Shown: positions 7,967 to 17,212, numbered from the stretch's first letter. The stretch is DNA of 64,000 nucleotides from Xylanimonas oleitrophica (GCF_003244315.1 NZ_QKWH01000015.1:34839-98838), one strand, 5' to 3'. Notes: generated from the letters alone by a model not told the origin. Translations and numbers: made by a program.

Positions 7967-9781
7967 ATGAGCACCGAGAACCACGACCAGGAACCGCCCC
8001 GGGACGCCGCGCCGGCCCAGCCCGAGAGCGAGCGCCCGGCGCCCGCTCCGCAGGGCGAGGCGGCGCAGCAGGCGCAGGGCGAGGCGGCGCAGGCCCCGGC
8101 GACGGTGCGGCCGGAGCAGGGCGCGGTCCCGCAGCCTCCCGCGCCGTCGCAGGCGCCGCAGACCCCGGCCGGGCAGCAGCACCCGCAGGGGCACCCCACG
8201 CAGGAGCTGCACCCGCAGCAGCACCCGACACAGCCGTACCCGGCTCCGCCGCAGCCCCGCTACGGGCAGTACGCCCCGGGGTCCCAGCACGCGCCGCACC
8301 ACGGGCAGCAGGGTGGGCAGCAGGGCGGGCAGCAGCACCCGCAGGGCCCGTACGCACAGGACCCGTACTCCCGGGGCCCGCAGCAGCAGGGCACCCACCA
8401 GCACGGCGCGCAGGGTCCCTACCAGCCGGGCGCGAGCTTCTCGAACCCCTACCAGGCGGCGGGCGAGCCGCCGGAGGGTCGGCGCGAGCGCAGGCCGCGG
8501 GCGTGGGTGCCCGTGGTGAGCGCGGCGGCGATCGCCGCGCTCCTGGCCAGCGGTGGCACCGCGGCGCTGGTCACGGGGCTGGACGGCGACGGTTCCGCGG
8601 TGTCGATCTCCTCGATCGGTGACCCTGGCCGCGTCGACTCCGCCCCGGTCAAGGAGTCCACGGCGGCCAACCCCGACTGGCAGGCGGTCACGCAGGCCGT
8701 CTCGCGCTCGGTGGTGGCGATCCAGGTCGCGAGCGGGCAGGGCGGCTCCGAGGGGTCGGGGCTGATCCTGGACGAGCAGGGTCACGTGCTGACCAACAAC
8801 CACGTGGTGGCGGGGGCGCAGAACGGCACCGTGCAGATCACGCTCACCGACGGCCGCCTCTACGAGGCGCGGATCGTGGGCACGGACCCCACCACGGACC
8901 TGGCGGTGGTGCAGATCCAGGACGCGCCCGACAACCTGGCGCCGGTGGCGCTGGGCAACTCGGACGACGTACGGGTGGGCGACCCGGTGCTGGCCGTCGG
9001 CAACCCGCTGGGCCTGGCCAACACGGCGACGACGGGCATCGTCTCGGCGCTCGACCGGCCGGTCTCGGCCTCGGGCGAGGGCGGTAGCGAGCAGGTGGTG
9101 ACGAACGCGATCCAGATCGACGCCGCCATCAACCCGGGCAACTCCGGTGGCCCGCTGTTCGACGCGTCGGGCCGGGTCATCGGCATCACGTCGTCGATCG
9201 CCACGATGTCGAGCGGGCTGGGGGGCCAGGCGGGCTCGATCGGCCTGGGGTTCGCCATCCCGGTGAACCTGGCCAAGAACATCAGCCAGCAGCTCATCGA
9301 GAACGGCAGCGCCCAGCACGCGTTCCTCGGCGTCATGATGCAGGACGGCACGGCGACGGCCGACGGCGTCACCCGCCGTGGTGCCCAGGTGCAGCAGGTG
9401 ACCGACGGCTCGCCGGCCGCCGACGCCGGTATCCGGGGAGGGGACGTCGTCGTCGCGATCGACGACCAGCCGGTCAACGGTGCGCAGTCGCTCACGGCGT
9501 CGGTGCGCGAGCGCTCGGCGGGCGACAAGGTGACCCTCACGGTGGTCCGGGACGGCCGCGCCCAGCAGGTCGAGGTGACGCTCGCGGTGCGCGACGAGTC
9601 CACCGGCGCCGGGCAGGGCCAGCAGGGGCAGCAGGGCCAGGGCGGCCAGGGCGGTCAGGGCGGCGGTCAGCTGCCGGGGCAGGACGGCTCGCAGGACGGT
9701 TCGCAGGATGGTTCGCAGGGCGGGTCCGGTCAGGGGGGTTCGCAGGGAGGCTTCCCCTGGGACTGGCTGTTCGGCAACTGA
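7967..9781 (+). CDS. Membrane-anchored HtrA/DegP-type serine protease with PDZ domain
   Basis: Envelope quality-control protease of 604 residues. ATG 7967 follows GAGGAGG. Domain order: a Gln/Pro/His-rich cytoplasmic region (1-175), one membrane segment (WVPVVSAAAIAALLASGGTA, about 180-200), a trypsin-like domain with triad His279 (TNNHVVAG), Asp311 (TTDLAVV) and Ser393 (NPGNSGGPL), then a PDZ domain (about 445-545). The tail is Gln/Gly-rich with several DGSQ repeats, followed by GGFPWDWLFGN. This layout is common in actinobacterial HtrA proteins with a cytoplasmic tail. The triad is complete, so it should be active. The unstructured ends may bind partners; that is inference. Confidence 0.93.
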   Translation: MSTENHDQEPPRDAAPAQPESERPAPAPQGEAAQQAQGEAAQAPATVRPEQGAVPQPPAPSQAPQTPAGQQHPQGHPTQELHPQQHPTQPYPAPPQPRYGQYAPGSQHAPHHGQQGGQQGGQQHPQGPYAQDPYSRGPQQQGTHQHGAQGPYQPGASFSNPYQAAGEPPEGRRERRPRAWVPVVSAAAIAALLASGGTAALVTGLDGDGSAVSISSIGDPGRVDSAPVKESTAANPDWQAVTQAVSRSVVAIQVASGQGGSEGSGLILDEQGHVLTNNHVVAGAQNGTVQITLTDGRLYEARIVGTDPTTDLAVVQIQDAPDNLAPVALGNSDDVRVGDPVLAVGNPLGLANTATTGIVSALDRPVSASGEGGSEQVVTNAIQIDAAINPGNSGGPLFDASGRVIGITSSIATMSSGLGGQAGSIGLGFAIPVNLAKNISQQLIENGSAQHAFLGVMMQDGTATADGVTRRGAQVQQVTDGSPAADAGIRGGDVVVAIDDQPVNGAQSLTASVRERSAGDKVTLTVVRDGRAQQVEVTLAVRDESTGAGQGQQGQQGQGGQGGQGGGQLPGQDGSQDGSQDGSQGGSGQGGSQGGFPWDWLFGN

Positions 9782-9810
9782 GGTCGGGGCGCAGCCTGCG
9801 CTCGCACGAG

Positions 9811-9849
9811 GGGTCGGGCCCCGGCGTCGTCGGCGCCGGGGCCCGACCC
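9811..9849. terminator. Bidirectional hairpin between the protease and TetR genes
   Basis: Perfect 16-bp inverted repeat with a 7-nt loop: left arm GGGTCGGGCCCCGGCG, right arm its exact complement at 9834-9849. There is no T tract on either side. It lies between two convergent genes, so it can end both transcripts. Confidence 0.75.
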
Positions 9850-9881
9850 GTGCGGTCGCTGGCCCGCGGTCGGCCGGCTGG

Positions 9882-10544
9882 TCAGGGTGCGGCGGGCCGG
9901 TGCGGGGGCTGCGCGGCCTGAGGGTGCGCGGCCTGGATCGTGGCCAGCGCGCTGCGGGAGAGGAACCCGACCAGCTCGTGGGTGGGTACGGCCTCGTCGG
10001 TGGCGGCGTCGACCAGCGCTTGCTCGGCGAGGGAGATCCAGGCGCGGATCGCGACGTCGAGCAGCGGGGTGCGCTCGATGCCGAGCTCGTCGAGGATCTC
10101 GGTGGTGTGCCCGGTGAGCACGTCGCGGGCGTGCTGCACGGTGGAGCGCACCTGGGGGTCGCCGGAGGAGGCGCCGCGCACGATGGAGTAGAAGGTGGCG
10201 TCGTGCTCCTGGACGAACGCGACGAACCGTTCGAGGACGTCGTCGAGCCGTTCGAGCGGCGGCAGCTCGGGGCGCGGCTCGGTGGCATGGAGCATGGCGT
10301 CGCGCGCGGTGCGCACGATCTCCTGGTGCAGGCCCTGGCGGCTGCCGAAGTAGTAGAAGACGAGCCCGGGAGAGACACCTGCCGCGGCGGCGAGGTCCTC
10401 GACGGAGATGGACTCCAGGGGGCGGTCGGCGAGCCACTCGACGCCTTGGGCGAGCAGCTGCTGGCGGCGCTCCTGCGGGCTCAGCCGGGTCCGTCGGCGT
10501 CCGCCGGTGGGGCCCTGCAGCGCGGGAGGCATGCTTCCGAGCAT
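9882..10544 (-). CDS. TetR-family transcriptional regulator
   Basis: DNA-binding repressor of 220 residues from ATG 10544 (MLGSMPPAL); ATG 10532 is an alternative. The N-terminal helix-turn-helix reads ISVEDLAAAAGVSPGLVFYY followed by FGSRQGLHQEI, a clear TetR signature. The C-terminal ligand-binding part is helical and ends in a His/Ala/Pro-rich tail. The gene diverges from the DUF6230/DUF6114 pair across 147 bp, the usual layout of a local repressor facing its target. The ligand is unknown. Confidence 0.9.
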   Translation of the reverse strand: MLGSMPPALQGPTGGRRRTRLSPQERRQQLLAQGVEWLADRPLESISVEDLAAAAGVSPGLVFYYFGSRQGLHQEIVRTARDAMLHATEPRPELPPLERLDDVLERFVAFVQEHDATFYSIVRGASSGDPQVRSTVQHARDVLTGHTTEILDELGIERTPLLDVAIRAWISLAEQALVDAATDEAVPTHELVGFLSRSALATIQAAHPQAAQPPHRPAAP

Positions 10545-10612
10545 AGGGGCCGTGGACGTGGCGGCCCGCTGCCCCCGGCCGAGGTCGCGTGCGCCGCACT
10601 CCCCGCCAACAA

Positions 10613-10640
10613 TTGACGGACCATCAGTAGGTGGTACGTT
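10613..10640 (+). promoter_or_regulatory. Putative promoter of the DUF6230-DUF6114 pair
   Basis: -35 TTGACG (10613-10618) and -10 TACGTT (10635-10640) with a 16-bp spacer, in a locally AT-richer stretch about 50 bp before the ATG at 10692. The spacer contains ACCATC and GTGGT, an imperfect inverted repeat (10620-10634) that may be the operator of the divergent TetR gene. Confidence 0.5.
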
Positions 10641-10691
10641 CGTTGACGCGGGCGACAGAGCCGTCGCCTCGTTCATCGCCCTGGAGGGGAC

Positions 10692-11279
10692 ATGAAGATC
10701 AGTGCTCTGACCACCACGCGCCGCGGCCGTGTGCTGCTGGCCACGGTGCCCACGCTCGCTGCCCTGGGCATGATCGGGGGCGGGGTCGCCCAGGGGGCCG
10801 TCCCGGTCTCGTTCGCCGTCTCGGGCCAGCAGTTCAAGATCGCCGCCACCAAGCTCGAGGGCACCGGGTTCTCCCAGTACGCAGGCATCGCCACCGCGCA
10901 GGACGGCACCGAGCATCCGGCCGCCATCGCGAACATCGCCGACGCCAGGCTCTACGACCTGTGCCAGTCCGTGGTCGTCCCGGGCGGCAAGGTCGGCCTC
11001 AAGATCACGGCCGGTGGCGGCGACCAGCCCGTCACCGCCACCGACCTGCAGATCGGGATGGACAACCTGCAGGGCACCGCCCGGTTCGACCAGATCCGCA
11101 TCGGCGTCGACGCATCCACCGTCAACACCACCCCCAAGGGCAGTGCCGGCGACTTCGCCATGGACTCCGACAGCATCGTCATCGACGACCTCAAGCAGGT
11201 CTCCTGGAGCACGCAGGCCGCCGTGTTCCAGCTCAACGGCCTCAAGCTCGAGGTCACCCAGGGCGAAGAGTGCTTCTGA
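10692..11279 (+). CDS. DUF6230 family secreted protein
   Basis: 195 residues. The N terminus has an Arg-containing start and a hydrophobic segment (LLATVPTLAALGMIGGGVAQ), likely a signal peptide or anchor. It is followed by the family-type opening VPVSFAVSGQQFKIAATKLE, then LYDLCQSVVVPGG and the C-terminal Cys motif GEECF. The rest is predicted beta-rich. As far as I recall, DUF6230 proteins in Streptomyces sit directly before a DUF6114 gene, as here. Molecular function is unknown. The following gene begins 12 bp downstream. The two Cys residues could form a disulfide outside the membrane (inference). Confidence 0.8.
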   Translation: MKISALTTTRRGRVLLATVPTLAALGMIGGGVAQGAVPVSFAVSGQQFKIAATKLEGTGFSQYAGIATAQDGTEHPAAIANIADARLYDLCQSVVVPGGKVGLKITAGGGDQPVTATDLQIGMDNLQGTARFDQIRIGVDASTVNTTPKGSAGDFAMDSDSIVIDDLKQVSWSTQAAVFQLNGLKLEVTQGEECF

Positions 11280-11290
11280 CGGGCAGCCGG

Positions 11291-13000
11291 ATGAGCACGC
11301 AGGACCAGGACCGCCGGCCCGCTCGCCCAGGCACGGCCGGCTCTCGCCGCGAGCGGTTCGCCCGGTGGCGGCGACGCCGCCCGTTCGTCGGTGCGCTCCT
11401 GATCGTGCTGGCCGGCGTCGAGCTCTTCCTGTCGGGGCGCATCCAGCTCGACAACCTGCAGGTGCAGCTCGGGTTCGCCGGCATGCAGTCGACCCTGCTG
11501 CCCGTGGTGCTGGTGCTGGTGGGCGTGCTCGCCGCCGCCCAGCCCGCGCACCACGTGTTCTACGGGGTCATCACGCTCGCGGTGTCCGTGTACTCGCTCA
11601 TGGGCGTCAACCTCGGCGGGTTCGGGGTGGGCATGCTGCTCGGCGTCGTCGGCGGCATCGTCGTCGTCTCCTGGATGCCGTCCCGCGCCGTCGTGCCGGG
11701 GGACGAGCCGAGGGGCGAGCCGGGGGCAGGCCCGGACGGCGCCCGGGCCGGTGTGCCCGGCGGCGGGCCCGACGGCGTGCCTGCGGACGTGCCGGACGGG
11801 GCTCCGTCCGGCCGGGAGCGGTCGCCAGGCCCGGGCGTCGCCGGGGAGGGGCCCGCCCCGGGGCGCACCGCGCGCCGCTCGACCGCCGTCGCGCTCGGTG
11901 CCGCGATGATCGCCGGGGGTGCGGTGGGGCCGGTCCCGGCCGCGGTACCCGCTGCCGCTCCGGCAGGGCCGTGCCTCCTCGGGTTCATCCTCTGCGGCGG
12001 CGGCAGCGGTGCCCCTGCCCCGGTCCCGACCGTCAGCCCGTCCCCCGGGCAGGTGGTCGAGGGGACGCCTGGGGACGAGGTGGACGTGGACGGCGACGGC
12101 GTGCTCGACGGCGTGCTGGAGGACGTCACGGGTGACGGGATCCTGGACGTGGTGCTCGGGGAGGGTGGCGTCGGCGGCGTCCTCGACGGTGTGGGCCGGG
12201 CGCTCACGGCGGCAGGAGACGCCGGCGGCGGCCCGCTGGGCGACGCGGTCGGTGGCGTCGTCGGGGGCGCGGGCGACGCCGTGAGCGGTGCGGGGGACGC
12301 GCTCACGGGCGCTGGTCAGGCCGTCGGCGACGCCGGGGCAGAGGCTGTGGGTGGGGCTGTGGGCGGCACGGCCGGCGAGGTGGTCGGCGGCGGTGCAGGA
12401 GGTGTGCCGGGTGGCGCCGAGGGAGGCGGCGAGCGGGGCGGTGGCTCGCCGGGCGCGGCACCGGAGCCCGCGTCCGACGACGGCGTCACGGTCGAGGTTC
12501 CGCCGGGTCTGCCCGCCCCGCACGACGAGGAGCTGCCGGTGGTGCTGGGCGGCAACGAGGACGTCGACGTGTACTCGGTGCCCGGTGAGCTGAAGGCGCG
12601 CGACCTGCGGATCTCGGGCCTGCGCGCGGTCGCGCTGGTCTCCGTGCCGGTGGCCGGTGCGCCGGGGGAGCGGCGCAACGCGCTCAAGATCGTGGCCGAC
12701 CACATCACCACGTCGGGTTTCGAGCTCAAGACGTACGCGTACGACAGGGGCGAGGTCGCGGGCACGTACACCACGGCGGAGTCGGTGGTGATGGAGGGGG
12801 ACGCCACGATCTACGTCACCTCGCTCACGGCCCCGCTGCCGGACGGGTCGTCGCTGCGGCTCGACGCGGAGCATCCGCCGCAGTCGGTCACCGGGCTGCT
12901 GCTCGCGCTGACGGACCCGACGGTGGGGCTGCTCGGCGCGACGTCCGACCGTCAGACGTGGAACGGGTTCAGCGAGTCGGTCTGGTCGCGTACCGGCTGA
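11291..13000 (+). CDS. DUF6114 membrane protein with a long Gly/Ala-rich region and C-terminal domain
   Basis: 569 residues from ATG 11291. Residues 20-135 form the DUF6114 part: a basic start (RRERFARWRRRRPFVGAL) and four hydrophobic segments, ending near GVNLGGFGVGMLLGVVGG. A Pro/Gly/Asp-rich linker follows, then a hydrophobic stretch containing GPCLLGFILCGGG. Next is a region rich in Gly, Ala, Asp and Val with repeats such as DGVLDGVLEDVTGDGILD, and last a beta-rich domain of about 160 residues. The C-terminal domain resembles, in style, the outer part of DUF6230/DUF6114 proteins. Likely anchored in the membrane and acting at the surface with the preceding protein. Function unknown. Confidence 0.78.
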   Translation: MSTQDQDRRPARPGTAGSRRERFARWRRRRPFVGALLIVLAGVELFLSGRIQLDNLQVQLGFAGMQSTLLPVVLVLVGVLAAAQPAHHVFYGVITLAVSVYSLMGVNLGGFGVGMLLGVVGGIVVVSWMPSRAVVPGDEPRGEPGAGPDGARAGVPGGGPDGVPADVPDGAPSGRERSPGPGVAGEGPAPGRTARRSTAVALGAAMIAGGAVGPVPAAVPAAAPAGPCLLGFILCGGGSGAPAPVPTVSPSPGQVVEGTPGDEVDVDGDGVLDGVLEDVTGDGILDVVLGEGGVGGVLDGVGRALTAAGDAGGGPLGDAVGGVVGGAGDAVSGAGDALTGAGQAVGDAGAEAVGGAVGGTAGEVVGGGAGGVPGGAEGGGERGGGSPGAAPEPASDDGVTVEVPPGLPAPHDEELPVVLGGNEDVDVYSVPGELKARDLRISGLRAVALVSVPVAGAPGERRNALKIVADHITTSGFELKTYAYDRGEVAGTYTTAESVVMEGDATIYVTSLTAPLPDGSSLRLDAEHPPQSVTGLLLALTDPTVGLLGATSDRQTWNGFSESVWSRTG

Positions 13001-13155
13001 GAGGGCTGCGCGGCCCCGGGGCTTCGTGCCGGCGGTCCACCGTCGGGCGCGGGGCCCCGTGGCGTCTCGGGACGGTTGCCGCAGGCAGTATGCTCACCTC
13101 GGATCGAATCGATTTGAGGCGCGGCGTCCACGACGTCGGCGAGAGGCGTGCACCC

Positions 13156-14679
13156 GTGAAGAACCTGACCGCCGGGCCACCGACCCGGCTCATCGTGGCG
13201 TTCACCCTGCCGCTGCTGATCGGCAACGTCTTCCAGCAGGTCTACATGTTCACCGACGCCGCCGTGGTGGGCCGGCTCGTCGGGCTCGAGGGGCTCGCCG
13301 CCGTCGGAGCCTCCGGCAGCGTCGTGTTCCTCCTGGTCGGGTTCTCCTGGGGTGCCTCGGCCGGCCTGGCCATCCCCGTGGCCCGGGCGTTCGGCGCCGG
13401 GGACATGGCCGGGGTGCGCCGCTACACGGCGGCGGGCGCCTACGCCTCGCTCGGGATGGCGGTGGTCATCACCGTGCTGGGCGTCGCCTTCGCCGGAGAC
13501 ATCCTGCGCCTGCTCGACACCCCGCCCGAGCTCATGGCCGACGCCACCCGCTTCCTCGAGGTCACGTTCCTCGGGTCGTTCACCACGGTGGCCTACAACT
13601 TCCTGGCCTCGACCATCCGCGCCCTGGGCGACAGCCGCACCCCGCTCGTCTTTCTCGTGATCTCCTGCCTGCTCAACGCCGTGCTCGTCGTCGTGCTCGT
13701 CGGTGGCACCGGCTGGGGCGTGCCGGGGGCCGCCGCCGCCACGGTGTTCGCGCAGCTCGCCGCCGTGGCCGGCTGCGTCGTCTACGTGCTGCTGCGCATG
13801 CCTGCCCTGCGCCTGTCCCGGGACGACTGGCGGGCCGGCCTGCGGGCGATGGGCGAGCCGCTGCACGCCGGCCTGCCGATGGGCTTCCAGATGTCCGTCA
13901 TCGCCATCGGGGCGCTGGTGCTGCAGCTCGCCGTCAACGGGCTCGGTGCCGTCTCCGTGGCCGCGTTCACCGCCGCCATGCGGGTCGACCAGCTCGCCCT
14001 GGCCCCGCTCAACTCGTTCGGCGTCGCGATGGTCACCTACGTGGCCCAGAACCGCGGGGCGCAGGAGTGGCGGCGCATCCGCGTCGGCGCCTTCCGGGCC
14101 AGTCTCGTGGCCGGTGGGCTCGCCGTGCTGCTCGGCGGCGTCCTGGTCCTGTTCGGCGGGCCGGTGGCGGGGCTGTTCGTGGGCCCCGGGCAGGAGGAGG
14201 TGGTGGCGCTGGCCCACCAGTACTTCCTCGTCAACGGGGGGCTCTACGCGGTGCTCGCCGTGCTGTTCGTGCTCCGCAACACCGTGCAGGGCCTGGGCCT
14301 GTCCACCGTGCCGACCGTCGCCGGGCTGGTGGAGCTCGTGATGCGGTCGGTCGCAGCGCTGGTGCTCGTGGAGCACGTGGGCTTCCTCGGCGTGGCGATG
14401 GCCGCGCCGCTGGCGTGGTTCGGTGGCCTGGCCCCCGTCGCCGTGGCGTGGGCGCGGCAGCGGCGCCTCCTCCTGGAGCGCGAGCGCGACGACGCCGGCC
14501 GTGCCGCGAGCGTCGAGGGCGGGCCGGGGGTGGCGGCACCGGGGGTGGCGCCGCGCGTCTCCGAGGCGGCCGAGGCGCTGGACGACGCCGGCGAGGCGGC
14601 CGACGCCCCGCCGGTCGCGCCGCAGCCGGCCGGGCTGCTGGCCACCGAGCCCGCCACGGGATCGGCGCCGGTGGCCTGA
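13156..14679 (+). CDS. MATE family efflux transporter
   Basis: 507-residue multidrug/toxin extrusion transporter, start GTG 13156. It shows the paired six-helix halves of the family, with the N-terminal signature LIVAFTLPLLIGNVFQQVY then DAAVVGRLVG. The second half has the corresponding GEPLHAGLPMGFQMSV. About twelve membrane helices are expected, and a 70-residue Ala/Pro-rich cytoplasmic tail follows. Substrate unknown. It is convergent with menF, leaving a 7-bp gap. An in-frame ATG at 13090 would add an N terminus unlike the family, so the GTG is preferred. Confidence 0.9.
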   Translation: MKNLTAGPPTRLIVAFTLPLLIGNVFQQVYMFTDAAVVGRLVGLEGLAAVGASGSVVFLLVGFSWGASAGLAIPVARAFGAGDMAGVRRYTAAGAYASLGMAVVITVLGVAFAGDILRLLDTPPELMADATRFLEVTFLGSFTTVAYNFLASTIRALGDSRTPLVFLVISCLLNAVLVVVLVGGTGWGVPGAAAATVFAQLAAVAGCVVYVLLRMPALRLSRDDWRAGLRAMGEPLHAGLPMGFQMSVIAIGALVLQLAVNGLGAVSVAAFTAAMRVDQLALAPLNSFGVAMVTYVAQNRGAQEWRRIRVGAFRASLVAGGLAVLLGGVLVLFGGPVAGLFVGPGQEEVVALAHQYFLVNGGLYAVLAVLFVLRNTVQGLGLSTVPTVAGLVELVMRSVAALVLVEHVGFLGVAMAAPLAWFGGLAPVAVAWARQRRLLLERERDDAGRAASVEGGPGVAAPGVAPRVSEAAEALDDAGEAADAPPVAPQPAGLLATEPATGSAPVA

Positions 14680-14686
14680 GCGGGGC

Positions 14687-16021
14687 TCAGAGGCCGAGCG
14701 CGAACCGCATCGGGACCAGCTTGGCCTCGGACTCGGCCAGCTCGGCGGCCGGGTCGGACGCCGCGACGATGCCGCAGCCGGCGAAGAGCCGCACCCGGCG
14801 CGCGTCGGCGTCGTCCACGGCTGCCGAGCGCAGCGCGATGCCCCACTCGCCGTCGCCGTCCGCGCCGGTCCAGCCCACGGGCCCGGCGTAGCGGGCACGG
14901 TCCATGCCCTCGATCTCGCGGATCAGGTCGCGTGCCGCCGTCGTCGGCGTGCCGCACACCGCCGCCGAGGGGTGCAGGGCGGCGGCGAGCGACAGCGACG
15001 ACGGCGCCCGGCCGGGCGCCGCGGCACGGTCGAGCACGCCCGTCACGTCGCTCGCGAGGTGCATCACGTTGGGCAGGTGCAGCACGAACGGCTGCTCGGG
15101 CACGTTCATGGACGTGCAGAACGGTTCCAGCGCGCGGGCCACGGAGACGACGGCGTGCTCGTGCTCCTCCAGGTCCTTCGACGAGCGGGCGAGCTGGGCG
15201 GCGCGCAGCAGCGCGTCGTCGTCGCTCATGCCGGGCTCGCGGCGGATGGTGCCGGCCAGCACGCGCGAGGCCACCAGCCCCTTCTCCGAGCGCACCAGCA
15301 GCTCCGGGGTGGCCCCCACCAGGCCGTCGACGGCGAAGGTCCACGTGGTCTCGTAGGCGCTCGCCAGGCGCCGCAGCAGCCAGCGCGGGTCCACGGGGTT
15401 CTCGGCGGTGGCGACGACGTCGCGCGCGAGCACCACCTTGTCGAGCCCGCCGGCCTGGATGCGGGCGACGGCCGCGGCCACGACGCCGGGCCAGTCGGCG
15501 GCGGGCACCGCGCCGTCCGCCGTGGTCACCGCACCGGGAGCGGTGACCGGTGCGCGCGGGGTGTCCAGCACCGCGGTGGACGGAGCGGCGTCCAGCGTGG
15601 TGGAGATCGTGGTCACCCAGGCGGTGCCACCACGGCGGCCGACGACGACGCGGGGCACCACCAGCACGCCCCCGGCACCCGAGGTGTCGTCGAAGGCGAA
15701 CGAGCCGAACGCCACCGGGCCGGTGCCCGGCACCTGGACGTCGTCGCGCACGACGGCGCGCTCGAGCACCGACTGCCACGCCGCCTCGGCGTCGGCGAAC
15801 CGGCCCGCCCCCTCGGTACGGATCCGCAGCGTCTCGCCCCAGCCCACGATGCCGTCGCCACGGCGCACCCACGTCAGCGGGCGCGCGTCGGGCAGCAGGT
15901 CGACCAGCGTGGTGAGGCCGCCGTCGGGCAGCTCGATCGGGGCGGTGCGGACCACGAGCGGCTGCGCGTCCGGCGTGCTGGGCACGCGGGGGCCGGGCTC
16001 GGGTGACGGGAAGGCGGACAT
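14687..16021 (-). CDS. menF: Isochorismate synthase MenF
   Basis: Converts chorismate to isochorismate at the head of the menaquinone pathway. 444 residues from ATG 16021. The C-terminal chorismate-binding domain is clear: LDKVVLARDV, ELLVRSEKGLVASRVLAGTI, HLASDVTGVL, ALHPSAAVCGTPTTAA, and near the end LFAGCGIVAASDPAAEL with ESEAKLVPMRFAL. A stand-alone siderophore-type isochorismate synthase would look similar, but no siderophore genes are nearby while the other men genes are. Confidence 0.9.
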   Translation of the reverse strand: MSAFPSPEPGPRVPSTPDAQPLVVRTAPIELPDGGLTTLVDLLPDARPLTWVRRGDGIVGWGETLRIRTEGAGRFADAEAAWQSVLERAVVRDDVQVPGTGPVAFGSFAFDDTSGAGGVLVVPRVVVGRRGGTAWVTTISTTLDAAPSTAVLDTPRAPVTAPGAVTTADGAVPAADWPGVVAAAVARIQAGGLDKVVLARDVVATAENPVDPRWLLRRLASAYETTWTFAVDGLVGATPELLVRSEKGLVASRVLAGTIRREPGMSDDDALLRAAQLARSSKDLEEHEHAVVSVARALEPFCTSMNVPEQPFVLHLPNVMHLASDVTGVLDRAAAPGRAPSSLSLAAALHPSAAVCGTPTTAARDLIREIEGMDRARYAGPVGWTGADGDGEWGIALRSAAVDDADARRVRLFAGCGIVAASDPAAELAESEAKLVPMRFALGL

Positions 16022-16205
16022 CGCCGTCCAGAGTACGCCGGGGCGACGGTCTGGCCGCAGCCGGGGCGCCTGCCGGGGCACGCCCGGCGCGCCCCGGCGC
16101 ACGCACGCGCTACCCGCGCCGCACCGTCGTCGGCGGGAGGGGATCCGCACGGTCGGTGCCGCTTCGGTGAAGCATCGCGGCGATCGTGCCCTGGGAGGCG
16201 CCGGC

Positions 16206-16229
16206 ACGGCAGGATCCACGGCAGGATCC
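16206..16229 (+). repeat. Tandem duplication of a 12-bp unit before the membrane-protein ATG
   Basis: ACGGCAGGATCC occurs twice head to tail, ending 5 bp before ATG 16235. Each copy carries AGGA, so the ribosome-binding region itself seems duplicated. Confidence 0.7.
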
Positions 16230-16234
16230 AGGCC

Positions 16235-17161
16235 ATGACCTTCGAGCGCTCCACCCGCCTGGCGTACGCCCTCGTGCTGGCCGGGGCCGTGCTGGCCGTG
16301 TCGCTGTGGTGGAACGCGGGGTCCGGCGACGTCGTGCCCCGGCCGGCGGCCACCGTCCTCGCGGCGGTGACGACAGCGGGTCTCGTGGCGGCGGCGGTGC
16401 TGGTGCTCGCGGGGCTCGTGGCGCTGGGCGCGGCCGTCGGAGCGGGCTGGCGGGAGGTCGGGGCACGGGCCCTGCTGCTGCCGCTGGGGCTGGTGGTCGC
16501 CGTGGCCGGTGCGCCTGCGCTGGTGCTGGTACCGCTGGGAGGCCTGGTGGTGGCCGTGGTGGTGCTGGCGCTGACGGCTGCGGCGGCCCGCCGTGCGCGG
16601 GCTGCGCGGGAGGACGGCGCGGGCCAGGGTGAGCACGGCGGCGAGCCCGATGCCGGTGCGGGCCGGCTCGCCGTCGTCCTCCTGGCCGGCCTGGCCACCG
16701 CCGTCACGGTGGCCCAGGCACTGCACGCCGTGGTGTGGGACCCTCGGGCCCGGGTGCCGGGGAGCTCGTCGGCGCAGGTGCGGGAGGCGCTCGGCACGGC
16801 GTACGAGGCCGGCTCCTGGGCGGTGCTGGCCTGGGCGGCGCTGAGCCTGGGAGCGGTGCTGGCGTACCTGCTCCTGGGTGTTGTGCCCGCCGTGCGGCGG
16901 CGCGTGCTGGGCGGCGCCCCCGTGCGGCCCCGCGCGCTGGTGGTCGCGGGGCTGGCGCTGGTGGCGCTGGTGGGGTGGACCGGCTGGTGGGCCGCGTTCC
17001 CGCTCGCCGGGGTGGTGGCCGAGGCCGTCGGTGCGGCAGCCGGTCCTGCGTCGCCGGCGGGTCCGGCGGCGATGGTGGTCGCTGCGGCGTGCGGTGCGGC
17101 GGCCTTCCTCGTGGTGGGGCTCGCGCCGGGCGCCGCACCACGTGTGGTGCGGGGCCGCTGA
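16235..17161 (+). CDS. Multi-pass membrane protein, unknown
   Basis: 308 residues, very rich in Ala, Val, Leu and Gly. About seven hydrophobic segments can be counted, starting at LAYALVLAGAVLAVSLWW (residues 9-26) and ending with AAMVVAAACGAAAFLVVGLA. A charged loop near residues 120-145 (RRARAAREDGAGQGEHGGE) divides two halves. No catalytic motif or recognised domain. The gene lies between menF (divergent) and menG (same strand, 51 bp downstream), so it may share a transcript with menG. Codon use matches the neighbours. Confidence 0.7.
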   Translation: MTFERSTRLAYALVLAGAVLAVSLWWNAGSGDVVPRPAATVLAAVTTAGLVAAAVLVLAGLVALGAAVGAGWREVGARALLLPLGLVVAVAGAPALVLVPLGGLVVAVVVLALTAAAARRARAAREDGAGQGEHGGEPDAGAGRLAVVLLAGLATAVTVAQALHAVVWDPRARVPGSSSAQVREALGTAYEAGSWAVLAWAALSLGAVLAYLLLGVVPAVRRRVLGGAPVRPRALVVAGLALVALVGWTGWWAAFPLAGVVAEAVGAAAGPASPAGPAAMVVAAACGAAAFLVVGLAPGAAPRVVRGR

Positions 17162-17212
17162 GCGCGGCCCGCCGCACCACGGCACCCTGCCCGGCCGTGG
17201 CACGATGACGCC

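Noticed and set aside
9882..10916. 344-residue version of the TetR protein
   Set aside because: The extension covers the promoter region and the divergent DUF6230 gene; ATG 10544 places the helix-turn-helix at the usual position.
13090..13155. Upstream ATG for the MATE transporter
   Set aside because: Adds residues that do not fit the family; the region looks like promoter sequence.
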